Shown here piece after piece: positions 1-9,718 of a DNA stretch of 64,000 nt; within the stretch, counting starts at the first letter, position 1; each line of letters starts with the position of its first letter. A program made the translations under genes and the position numbers. Under the pieces are notes generated by a model that made no database searches, was not told where the DNA came from, and saw only the letters and a list, made by a program, of their open reading frames with translations. Source of the DNA: Sophora flavescens (Eukaryota > Streptophyta > Magnoliopsida > Fabales > Fabaceae); the NCBI GenBank assembly GCA_030762895.1, contig CM061070.1, forward strand, positions 37,412,744 to 37,476,743. Direction: 5' to 3'.

Positions 1-178
1 TGGGCACTTAACGTGCCACGTAAGCGCCGTTAACGGTGTCAAGTAACCCTGCCTAACGGAGAGACTAACTTGATCAACGTTTGACAGTTTCAGGGACCTT
101 TTTGAAATTTCGTTAATTTGAGGGACCAAATTGACACGATCTCACAGTTTCAGGGACCATTTTGGCTATTTACTCGTT
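1..178. repeat. Interspersed repeat fragment
   Basis: This segment has the phrase 'cagggacc' twice plus 'gagggaccaaattgacac', wording that recurs in many dicot genomes at the ends of dispersed elements. It runs off the left edge, so its class and full length cannot be judged. No ORF of note lies in it. Confidence 0.45.
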
Positions 179-332
179 AAAAAAATGAATAAGATAGATC
201 TCTTCATTTAATATCTTAAATAAGTATTTGATTGATTTGATATTTAATATAGTATCAACTTAAATTATTGGATTAATGCATAGTTGGTTAAAACCAAATA
301 TTTAATTGAAGCCTAATTATTTTATTAACATA

Positions 333-623
333 CTCCCTCTGAATTCAATTATAAGAAAAAAAAACTTATATTTTGTGGACTCAAATATAAGCAAAATCCA
401 ACCAAGTCAATTGTATTTAATGTCTGTGTTTCAAAAATACTCTTATTTAATTCTTCTTTACTTTTCCAAGAGTAGTGCACACTCCCAAGAAACAACTTCC
501 AAAGTAAGGGTAGTTTAGTAATCGCAACTCATTTTTACATAAATCAAGATAACTAAACTAAATTAACTAACTTCCTTAATAAGTGTGAAGTTAGTTAATT
601 TTACTTATAATTTGATCAGGGAG
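333..623. mobile_element. Stowaway-like MITE (Tc1/mariner type)
   Basis: The ends are inverted copies: the left begins CTCCCTCTGAATTCAATTAT and the right, read on the other strand, begins CTCCCTGATCAAATTATAAG. Both are bordered by TA, the target duplication of Tc1/mariner elements. The ~290-bp AT-rich interior has no coding capacity; the short ORF overlapping its left part is incidental. CTCCCTC ends with a TA duplication are typical of plant Stowaway MITEs. Confidence 0.75.
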
Positions 624-942
624 TAGTTGATACTAGCTACCAAGTATGCACTTAATGCTTGGTGATGAAATAATTGATTTACATTGTTCATGAGTGATTT
701 AATAAAATAAATATTTTTTAGAAAAGAATTTAACTCAAATAATGAATTGTTATTACACTAATATATGTTCAAATAAATGTTGTTCACGACGTTTGTTGTT
801 TATCTAATCTAAAAAAATCCTGCATAATATCATATTCGTTAAAGCATTCAATTTCCCGTTCTTGAAGGATATTCCAGTTGATCATATGGATCGGGATATG
901 AAAGAGTTTTAAGAAAAAGGTGTAGGGCTTGATCTCTGTCAC
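624..942. other. AT-rich non-coding spacer
   Basis: I see nothing here beyond AT-rich unique-looking DNA. The last eight bases (935-942, TCTGTCAC) are the left target duplication of the following hAT element. Confidence 0.6.
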
Positions 943-3040
943 TAGGGGTGGAAGTAGGCCAAGCCGCCCGACAGGGGCCTATGGCCTGACCTATTTATGG
1001 CCTGGCATGGCCTTGCCTATTTAATAAAAAGGCCGGGTAAAGGCTTTTTCAAAAGCATTTTTAGATAAATAGGTCAGGCCTGAGCTTCAGAAAAAGACTA
1101 CGAAGCCTGATAGGCCGGCCTATTTATAAATAATAAATAAATAAACAAATAATAATAAAAATAAAATTATTTTTTATTATATATATATATATATATATAT
1201 AATATGATTTATATAATTTAAAGAGATGCAATTTACGCTTTATTTATAGAATGTTGGTTTGCTCCACATATATACTTTGAGAGATATGGGACTTTATAGA
1301 ATGTTGGTTTGCTCAGGAGGGAAACACGATCAATATGTCTATGTCGGATTCCGATTCTTCCTCTTATGACGTTGAATACAAAAGTTTCAAACAAATTAGC
1401 CGTGATCGATTATTACATGAAATGCTCAGGTCAGCAAAAACAGGGGATTCAAAATCAACATGGAAGGTACTAATAATGGACAAACTTACTGTAAAGATAA
1501 TGTCTCACTCTTGCAAGATGGCTGATATCACCGATGAAGGTGTTTCATTGGTTGAAGACATATACAAGCGAAGGCAGCCATTGCCCACCATGGATGCTAT
1601 ATACTTCATCCAGCCAACCAGAGAGAATGTAATTATGTTTTTGTCAGACATGTCTGGAAGGACACCTTTATACAGGAAGGCATTTGTTTTTTTAGTTCAA
1701 CTATTTCCAGAGAATTGGTTATGGACATTAAGAAAGATGCAAGGGTGTTGCCTCGCATAGGTACTTTGAGAGAGATGAATTTGGAGTATTTTGCCATAGA
1801 CAGTCAGGGTTTCATCACAAACAATGAAAGAGCTTTAGAGGAGCTGTTTGGGGACGAGGAGAATAACCGTAAAGCTGTTGCTTGTTTAAATGTGATGGCT
1901 ACTCGGATTGCTATAGTATTTGCTTCATTAAGAGAATTCCCTTTTGTTCGCTTTCGTGCTGCCAAGTCCCTAGATGCAACCACGATGACTACTTTCCGCG
2001 ATCTTATTCCTACGAAGCTTGCTTCTAGTGTCTGGGACTGTCTCATGAAATATAAAAAAAAACTGTACCTAATTTTCCTCAGACCGAGACGTGCCAGTTG
2101 CTCATCATTGATAGAACTATTGATCAGATTGCTCCTGTGATACATGAATGGACATATGATGCCATGTGCCATGGAAGGAAATAAATATGTTCATGAGGTT
2201 CCTGGAAAGAATGGTGGCCAACCCGAGAAAAAAGAAGTTCTGTTGGAGGATCATGATCCTATATGGCTTGAAATTCGTCATGCACATATTGCTGATGCTA
2301 GTGAACGTTTGCATGAGAAGATGACCAGCTTCATTTCAAAGAACAAAGCTGCTCAAATCCAACATGGTTCAAGAGGTAGTGGTGAAATGTTGACAAGGGG
2401 CTTACAAAAGATGGTTCAAGCACTTCCACAATACAGTGAACAAATTGACAAGCTCTCCCTCCATGTAGAGATTGCAGGAAAAATTAATAGAATTAGGGAG
2501 TCAGATCTTCGGGAACTTGGGCAGCTGGAGCAAGATCTTGTTTTTGGAGATGCAGGAATGAAAGATGTGATCAAATTTTTTTACTACAAAAGAGGATACA
2601 ACTCGTGAAAATAAGTTGCGCTTAGTTATGATTTTTGCAGCCATTTATCCTGAGAAATTTGAGGGAGAAAAGGGTCCGAATTTGATGAAGGTAGCAAGGT
2701 TGACAAATGAGGATATGATTGCTGTAAATAATTTGAGAATGCTTGGGGGACAAGATAGAAACGGCAAGGCAATTGCCAGGGACAATGCAATAGAAGACCA
2801 TCATTGCTATAGAAGTTAGTCCCACATTGCTAAAACTATACATGTGAAACAGACCATCATTCTATAAATAGAGAGCAATTGGGTATCTTTTAATAAAATT
2901 AGATAGGCCCTTAAAAAGGCTAACAGGCCAGGCTAGGCTTTTAAAAAGGTCAGGCCAGGCTTAAAAAAAAGCCTTTGACAGGTAACAGGTCAGGCCTATT
3001 TAATCAAAGCCTGACCTGGCCTGACCTATTTCCGCCCCTA
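943..3040. mobile_element. hAT-superfamily element carrying a captured gene fragment
   Basis: The element starts TAGGGGTGGAAGTAGGCC and ends, on the opposite strand, TAGGGGCGGAAATAGGTC, so it has clear terminal inverted repeats. It is flanked by a perfect 8-bp duplication, TCTGTCAC (935-942 and 3041-3048), the hallmark of hAT transposition. Both subterminal regions are rich in 'aggcctgacctatt'-type words repeated in opposite orientations. No hAT transposase (BED finger or dimerisation region) is visible, so the element is non-autonomous. Its cargo is a SEC1-like sequence at 1335-2819. An (AT)n run sits at about 1175-1201. Confidence 0.88.
1335..2819 (+). pseudogene. SEC1/KEULE-like (Sec1/Munc18) fragment, intronless
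   Basis: Three reading frames together read as the first ~430 residues of a plant SEC1 protein, the SM-family regulator of SNARE-mediated vesicle fusion (KEULE acts in cytokinesis). Recognisable stretches in order are RLLHEMLRSAKTGDSKSTWK, MDAIYFIQPTRENVIMFLSD, LREMNLEYFAIDSQGFI, DPIWLEIRHAHIADASERLH, MVQALPQYSEQIDKLSLHVE and GQLEQDLVFGDAGMKDVIKF. The frame breaks near 1705 (T run), near 2055-2090 (A run), near 2170 (small loss after the DAMCH residues) and near 2580 (T run), so no full protein can be made. The C-terminal third is missing. There are no introns although plant SEC1 genes have many, so a cDNA or retrocopy origin is inferred. The ATG at 1335 matches the family's usual start. Confidence 0.85.
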
Positions 3041-3048
3041 TCTGTCAC

Positions 3049-4988
3049 TGACAAAACCCCTTTCCCTGACATATTAATCACTAATAATTTGTTTATATCT
3101 ATAAAAAAAAGCATTCAATTTCCCACAAATTTTTTGGGTATAATACGGGGCTAAAAGCCCAAAAAACAAGACTATTGAGAACTGAAAAATTACATCACGA
3201 GGTATTGAAACCCCACTAACATCAATTTCCCACTTTTACTTCTTTTATTTATATTTTAAAATTTTGACACCATCTCTCAAAACATAAAAGAAAACATCTT
3301 TTTTACTTCTTTCAAAGTTGTGCTATCTCAAATGGTTAATATCTTCATTTTTGTGCTATATTATATCATGACATGTGCTTAGCAAATATACTTTCTAGAT
3401 ATGAAATTGTTTGCTCCATATTCTTTTTTTTAATGACTTACCTTTTAAAGTTTACATAAAAAATAAAAAAATTAAATATTTTAAAAATAAGTAAATATAA
3501 TGGAATTTAATTAAAAAAGTGATGATATTTAATATTTTTCATTTTTTATTATTTATATGAATTTTGAATATTAAGAGACAATTTTTTAAAAAAAATATTT
3601 AAAATAATAAATAATATAATAACAATTAAAAAATTTTAAAATCATAATTGTTTTGCTGGATTTAAAAACAAATAAAGTACATATCTTCATTTACTATCTA
3701 TTTTTTTATTAATTTACCATATAATATGACATCAGCTTAAACTAATGAATTAATGAATATTTGGTTTAGAAAATATTTTCTGAAAATACAATTATTTTGT
3801 CAATAGAGTAAAATTCTATTGTCATATATATAGTTAAAATTTGTATTACCATGATTAGCATTAAATTGTTCATAAGTAATTTATTTAAAACATATTAAAT
3901 TCTTCTTAGAATTTATGAAGAATTCATGTTACCAAAGAATTAGCTATTATTACATTAATAAAAAGTAAAAATATGAAAATTATTCGCCATACAATGGTGA
4001 AAATAAAAAGTCCAAAAAGTGAAATTAAGATATATAAAAATTTACAATCCATACATTATAATAAAAATGATATTTATGGTCATTGTATTTACTTATGTAT
4101 AACTAAAATTATTTTATCTTTATGATATATAAAAAAAATATCTTAAAATAATATGTTAATAAAATTTAAATATTTAATATCTTGTACCCGTGCTATGGAT
4201 TAACATCTAGTAATCATAAGATCAAGATGACATTTGGACAATAATAATAATAATAATTTAAAATTAGGTTAATTTTAATGTACTGTCAATAGAAAGGATA
4301 TTTACACTAACATCTAATAATATCTTGAAAAATCATCATTATTATTATTTTCTTAATTATTAACATAAAAGTACACATATCAAGGAATAATTAGGATGAA
4401 TTGCAAACTAAAAAAAGAAACACACATATCAAAATGTTAATGATATTAATGTAAAACTTTTTATATTAACAATGTATATTGCTTTAGTCCATTTAAAATC
4501 GATAATTTTCACGACTTTTAAATGTAATAATCTACATGATAACATTTGGGCAAAAATATCTTGAAACTAATTTAATTTCAACATTACTTATATACATAAA
4601 ATTAAAATTGATTATTATATATGTAAAAAGTCATAATGTCGATTAATTTAATTTACTTTGATATACTAAAAGCCACATGAATGAATTAAGTTTATTTCAA
4701 TTCAAAATAATTTAAAATTAAATTTGCACGACTTTTAAATATAATAATAATAATCTACATTATGACATTTAGACAATAACACTTTTGAAGTTAATTGATT
4801 TAATTTGAATATTTCTTATATATGCAAAATATAAATTAATTATATATCTTAGCTCATATATTTCCAATTAAAGAATGTATTGTGAGTAAATTACGTATAA
4901 CTTGTGTTAAACATGCTGTTATTAGATTTTCATTCTACTTAGAGGAAAAAATTAAGTAACTCATGCATCTAAATAATAATAAGGGTTT
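3049..4988. other. AT-rich intergenic DNA, no gene
   Basis: About 1.9 kb of very AT-rich sequence with no ORF of coding character. Short homopolymer and 'aataat' runs occur (for example 4237-4256). I see no clear element ends. Confidence 0.6.
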
Positions 4989-5284
4989 AGGGTCTATTTG
5001 GATTGATTTATAAAGAACTTATTTGAGCTTATCTACTGACATAAGTATTTGTCAGAGTGTTTGGGAGAGCTTATGAAAACAGCTTATAACATGCCCATAA
5101 GTCGTTTTCAGCTTATTTGGATAAGCTCTATATGATAGCTTATGAAAACAGCTTATAACTTATATGGAAACAATTTTACTATATTTTCTCTTCGATTATA
5201 AAAATAGCTTATATATAAGCGCTTATATGATAAGAGCTTATCATATAAGCGCTTAATTAAGCCGTTTACCCAAACATGCCCTTA
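4989..5284. mobile_element. Fold-back MITE, probably hAT-like
   Basis: The left end AGGGTCTATTTGGATTGATT and the right end read on the other strand, AAGGGCATGTTTGGGTAAAC, are imperfect inverted repeats. The interior repeats 'cttatgaaaacagcttataac' and contains a perfect 19-bp-arm palindrome at 5216-5255. AT-rich fold-back MITEs with 'taagggcatgtttggg' ends are very common in legumes. I could not fix the target duplication, so the superfamily is tentative. Confidence 0.6.
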
Positions 5285-5531
5285 ATATGTTTTTGGTCCC
5301 TATAAAATGAGTGAGGTTTTGGTCATTGTAAACAAAATTTCTTTGGTTTTTATCCCTCCAAAATCCACAATCATTATTTTGGCATGTGATGTCTATTAAC
5401 TACTTATATGTCTAACAGAAGGTCACGCGGTTATCCCAAGTGACACCCAATAACGTCTATAGTGTCATTATAGCATGCGATTCCCCTAAAATTTTCTTTG
5501 AACAATAAAATGAATTTAATTTATCTGTCCT
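5285..5531. repeat. Dispersed repeat fragment ('ggtccctataaaatgag')
   Basis: The segment repeats the words 'tttggtccct' and 'tttatccctcc' found at the margins of dispersed dicot repeats. It has no coding capacity. Its right end (5527-5531, GTCCT) is the left target duplication of the large solo LTR. Confidence 0.4.
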
Positions 5532-5671
5532 TGTAACACCCCATTTTCTGTTAAGTGCTTTTATGTATGCTTGTTTGTTTGGTTAAGCCTTATGACTTAA
5601 CTTAGAGTTGTTGTTAAAGGGCTAAGTGGGATTTCTAGGCTTAAAAGCCCTTTCTGGTACATGAGCATGGC

Positions 5672-5832
5672 TGTGCTCATGTCCAGCACACCGTGCTCAA
5701 GGCTATGTCTTGTAACAGTTTGGATCACAAGCACGGTCGTGCTTAATAGGAAGCACGACCGTGCAAGGGATTGGTGTCCCGGAGATGCTAAAGTAAGCAC
5801 GCCTGTGCTTAGTAAGGTGCACGATCGTGCTT
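5672..5832 (+). repeat. Palindromic GCACG-CGTGC modules upstream of the LTR TATA box
   Basis: At least five imperfect palindromes with a core like AGCACGGTCGTGCT occur here, some paired around 'taataggaagc' spacers (for example 5739-5765). They stop just before the TATA box at 5845. Such GC-rich palindromes can form hairpins and contain many CpG sites. Confidence 0.7.
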
Positions 5833-5844
5833 AGGTCCGCAGCT

Positions 5845-5850
5845 TATAAA
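5845..5850 (+). promoter_or_regulatory. Probable TATA box of the solo LTR
   Basis: TATAAA occurs in 'agcttataaaaatggc', directly downstream of the palindromic GC-rich block and upstream of a pyrimidine-rich transcribed-looking stretch. It fits the U3/R position of an LTR promoter; activity is unknown. Confidence 0.5.
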
Positions 5851-6744
5851 AATGGCACATAAACCGAGGGTTGCGTTTTAAACCCTATTTTAGCACAAAC
5901 AGAAACCCTAGTGCGGCTACAAACCTTTTCTTCCCTATTTTCTCTAAATCCATTGCATTGTTGGAGTTTTGGATACTCTTGGGAACGTCTAGTTAGTTTG
6001 TGCCAATCCTAGAAAGGTAATGGTTCTTCCCTTTTTAATTTCCTTTTCTTGTTCTTTGAATTGGAAACTAATTGGTTAACATTGTTGTTTGACCAAGGCT
6101 TGGAAAGCTGACTGAGTTGCTTAAGCGAACACGTCGGGTTGTCGCATTTAGCTATAGTTGTTGGAATCTTCATACCAGGTATGGGGAGAAGGATATTATG
6201 AACATTAGGCAAGGGGGTAGCGTAAGATGAGGGGTTTCTATAGCCCCATTATTGTTAACTGTTATCAATGTCTGTGATGTATTTGATTATATGTTTTTTT
6301 GGATTAATTGGTATGTTGGTTATGCCTAGACTGTTGTTATTCGATGTTGTTGGTTATACTTACGTCACTGTTCATAATGTCGTATGCCAATTTGTATGCT
6401 TTAATGATATAATGATATGTTTATACCATGATTAATTGGTTGAGTTGGTGTGATTGTTTATGTCATGGATATTATTGGCTGAGAATGTTGTTATGCTTTG
6501 ATTGACTGAATGATTGTTGGTTGAAGAAGTTGGAACGTTAATAAGACCCTAATTGGTAAAAATAGGACTCGTAATTAACATAACGATTAAGGGAATAATT
6601 TCCCTAAGTGTTCATAAAATATGGTTTAATAATGAGAGGTGAGGTTTATGCCAACTGGATTAGTCAAAGACTCTAGGAATGATCTAAGAGTGTTTTAGGG
6701 AGTTTTGGCTAAAAATAACATGTTAAATATGCCCAAACAGAACG

Positions 6745-6930
6745 GCCAGCTCTAGGAGCACGACCGTCCTTAACAGGAAGCACGCCCGTGCTCCTAGTTC
6801 AAATCTGGAAGATGGTGGCGCATTAAGCACGATCGTGCAGAACAGGAGCACGACTGCGCATAAAGCACGGTCGTGCATAATAGGAAGCACACTGTGTATC
6901 GCTTAAGTGGAAGCACGCCTGTGCTTCCCC
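6745..6930 (+). repeat. Second palindromic GCACG-CGTGC cluster
   Basis: A second cluster of the same modules ('agcacgaccgtcct', 'agcacgcccgtgct', 'agcacgatcgtgca', 'agcacggtcgtgca') lies about 0.9 kb downstream of the TATA box. The related LTR copy 2 has the equivalent cluster at 36155-36262. Confidence 0.65.
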
Positions 6931-8042
6931 CTCTAGGACAGAATCTGGGATTAAAGGTTTTAAGGGGTGTTTACCCACAAATGCCCTAAATGATGAAATA
7001 ATACATTAATCGAACGAAGACAAGTTAGGTAACTTAATTAAAGATTAATTAAGCTAATTAAGAATGAAAATTGGTTAAGTCGGTGCCTAATGGTTGTTGC
7101 ACGTTGTTATGCTTTGGTGCTTTTTGGCCAAAGTGACCTCGATGCTCTTTGGTTGATGTGTTGATAAGTTGAACTTTGGTGCTTTTTGGCCAAGGGGGCC
7201 TTAACTCGTATAGGTTAAGGTATTGACGTTGATGATGAGACTTGGGTGCTTATTGGCCTAAGCGAAGGAGTTGGTTGCCCTGTTTGTTTGTTGTTGTGCC
7301 CATGCATTCATGCATCGGAGTTGTTAGTGGGGGAAGATCAACATAGGGGAGGTCATCCTAGAGTACGGTGATCTGGCCGTCCGCAGATGGTTTATTCAAG
7401 GTTTGGTGAACTGTGCACCCCCGTGGTGGCGCATCCTAGAGTACGATCGTTGGCTATCCAAGGGGTTCACCCATGGTTTGGTGAACTGTCGGCGTTGGTG
7501 CTTTTTGGCCAATGTGGATATATAATTCCGAAGTTGCCTTCCTGAGATAGTTTGGATTAGGGGTGGCAAAATGATCCATCTGTCCACCATCCATCCAGTC
7601 CATCCATGAGAAAATCCATCCAATCCATCCATTTATAAAAAAAATAATATAAATGGATTGGATTATTTTTTTAGTGGATGGTTTATGATCATCCAATATT
7701 TTTTAAAATCCATTGGACCAACAATCAAAAATGTAATGGATCAACTTTTATCCATTCCAAAACCAATTTATTTTTTTCATATTATTTTTCACCAAATAAA
7801 AAAAAACCTCCATTTGTAACCAAAAAAAAAAACATTCCATCTAATTTTCTCTTCCATTCTATATTATTTTTTCTTCACTATTTTTTATTTTATTTATCTG
7901 CTTTTTTTTGTTATATTAAGTACTAACTAATTAATTGTTCTTAAGCACCAGTAGTAGACCACGTTATCACGTACGTTTTCTTTTTTCGTTGCCTTTTCTT
8001 TTTGCTGAGAAACTTAAAAAAAAAGTATTAACTAATTGAAAG

Positions 8043-8399
8043 TGTAACACCCGGGTGCCGACGAGGGCGGGGAGTGGTCGCCGATGCAAGAAGGCATGGA
8101 CAAGGAGCGGCTCTTGGCAGGCTTCTAGGCGGAGGGACACATGAATGAACCGATTACACACCCGAATGAGAGGTATCCTGAGACTGTGTAGGTATGGGAC
8201 TATACAGTTGAGGAAGGCTTATATGAATTGATTGGTACTACCTATACTAACAAGATGCATCTTCTTTTCGGGAGCCCATCACTTAAAAACTCCACAGTTA
8301 AGCGTGCTTGACTTGGAGTAATTCTGGGATGGGTGACCTCCTGGGAAGTTTTCCCAGGAAGCGTGTGAGTGAATCCATAGAGCAGCCAGGGATGTTACA
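8043..8399 (+). mobile_element. Cassandra-type solo LTR with 5S rRNA-like domain
   Basis: This 357-bp unit begins TGTAACACCCGGGTGCCG and ends GGGATGTTACA, and is flanked by a perfect 5-bp duplication, GAAAG (8038-8042 and 8400-8404). Its second half resembles plant 5S rRNA. Cassandra TRIM retrotransposons are known for short LTRs that carry 5S sequence and TG...CA ends of this form. Only one LTR is present. It sits inside the hAT element, so it is the youngest layer here. Confidence 0.88.
8271..8350 (+). ncRNA. 5S rRNA-like segment of the Cassandra LTR
   Basis: Both internal pol III control elements of 5S are recognisable: box A as AGTTAAGCGTGCTT (8296-8309) and box C as GGATGGGTGACCTCCTGG (8327-8344), followed by GAAGT. 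The 5' part of 5S is poorly kept and there is an insertion near 'cacttaaaaact', so this is not a functional 5S gene. Known Cassandra LTRs keep these boxes, which may give pol III transcription. Confidence 0.8.
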
Positions 8400-9505
8400 G
8401 AAAGCACATAAAATCGTAACAAGTTTCGTAAAACAATATCATGGAACGTTGTGGCAAAACAACCTCTGTAGATATACATAATCAATAACTCCCATATAAT
8501 AATAGAAAAATGGTCGTGATACAAAATGGTCGTGAGATAGAGTGGAGAGAGAGTAAAGATAGAGAGAGAGTAGGAAAAAAAGGGAGAGAGAGAGGGTAGA
8601 GAGAGGAGGAAAGAGGAGAAAGAGGGTGAGATAGAGATAATATTTTAAATTTTTTTACAAATTATTTTATTTTAAAAAATATTTTATGGATGGATAAAAG
8701 AAATATAAAATTATTTAATTTCCTAAAATAAATTTTAGTGGATGGATTGGATATCCATCCATGAAAACGTTGTTAATGAATGGATCGAATGGATTTTATT
8801 TAATGGATCATGGATGGATTTGATTTTTTTTTAATGAATTTTTAATGGATTATAATGGATTAATGGATTGTTTTTAATCCATCCGTTAAGATCCGAATAA
8901 AAATTTATCCGATCCATCCATTTGCCACCCTTAGTTTGGATCCACATGCATAATGTTTGGCGGAATAGTGTTGCACCGCATAGCATATGTTGGTTGAAAT
9001 AGTATGTTGATATTGATGCTTAAATATTATTTGATGTTGTATGCTATATATATGATGTATGTTCATCTTTTTCCTATCTCCATGCCGATGTATTTATATT
9101 TTTTCTTACTCCCCGTTTTCTGTTTCTGTTGTTGGCATGTATCTTTATGCAGAGGACGGCGAGCATCCAGGAGAGGAGTGACTTTGAGGAGCCACGACTC
9201 TAGTTAGGATATCCTAGTTGTTTTAGTTGTTTAGTTTGTTTTTAGTTTCCATTGTATTCCGAGGATTTATTCCGAAATGGTTATACCAGCTCTGTATGCG
9301 ACATCGTGGTTGGGTTATGTTTATGTTTATGTTTTACGTTTTATTTATTTTAAAACTATGTTTCTTTTCCGCGTTTGTGAACTAGTTCATGTGAGACATT
9401 TCTACCCATAGACCTTTTTATTTTAATTAAATGAATATGCATGTTTTATCTTAATATCTTTATCTTTTAATGTTTTATATAACATGCGGGGTAGAGGGTG
9501 TCACA

Positions 9506-9718
9506 GTCCTAAAATATCTGGTCTTCTGATTCCTTGATCCTTATAAGAGAGATCTTCAACGTATTCTGACTTGAGTAGACAGCTCTCGAAAGTTTTCAGG
9601 CTTGAATTGTTTCTTCACTGAGTGTCAACGGACAAGTGAAAATAATTCATTACTTTTCTTCAAAAAGTCAACAGCTCTAGATAAACTTTAGATAGGTGAG
9701 ACTTCTTCTCAGACGTGT
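9506..9718 (-). mobile_element. Copia LTR fragment (outer part)
   Basis: Joined to 13751-13961 across the young gypsy insertion, this forms part of one minus-oriented LTR beginning TGTTGAGTCTCTAAATGTC at 13961. The CGTGT duplication at 9714-9718 and 13751-13755 marks the break. It lacks the rest of the LTR body, so the LTR is truncated on its left side. Confidence 0.55.

Larger units (their letters stand above)
7558..8933. mobile_element. Non-autonomous hAT element nested in the solo LTR
   Basis: Ends are TAGGGGTGGCAAA and, reversed, TAAGGGTGGCAAATGGATGG. The element is flanked by a perfect 8-bp duplication, GTTTGGAT (7550-7557 and 8934-8941). The subterminal parts are built from inverted 'ggatggat/atccatcc' words. 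There is no transposase. The TAGGGGTGG terminus is shared with the SEC1-carrying hAT at 943-3040. A purine-rich GA tract lies at 8530-8640. Confidence 0.88.
5532..9505 (+). mobile_element. Large solo LTR, TGTAACACCCC family (copy 1)
   Basis: It begins TGTAACACCCC and ends GGGTGTCACA, the TG...CA form of an LTR, and is flanked by a perfect 5-bp duplication, GTCCT (5527-5531 and 9506-9510). No internal region or second LTR is present, so it is a solo LTR. Removing the nested hAT element and its 8-bp duplication leaves about 2.59 kb, close to copy 2 (34827-37511, 2685 bp), which shares the start, the 'ttttggccaa' repeats, the 'gaggagcc' block and the 'catgcggggtagagggt' end. A TATA box lies at 5845-5850, placing the promoter in plus orientation. 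Family assignment (long-LTR Ty3/gypsy) is an inference from LTR size and ends. Confidence 0.88.

Noticed and set aside
306..518. 70-codon ORF near the left edge
   Set aside because: It overlaps the left half of the Stowaway-like MITE and has the composition of translated AT-rich DNA.
8271..8350. Functional 5S rRNA gene
   Set aside because: Only the internal promoter half is well kept, there is an insertion, and it lies inside a TG...CA unit with its own 5-bp duplication, which is Cassandra.
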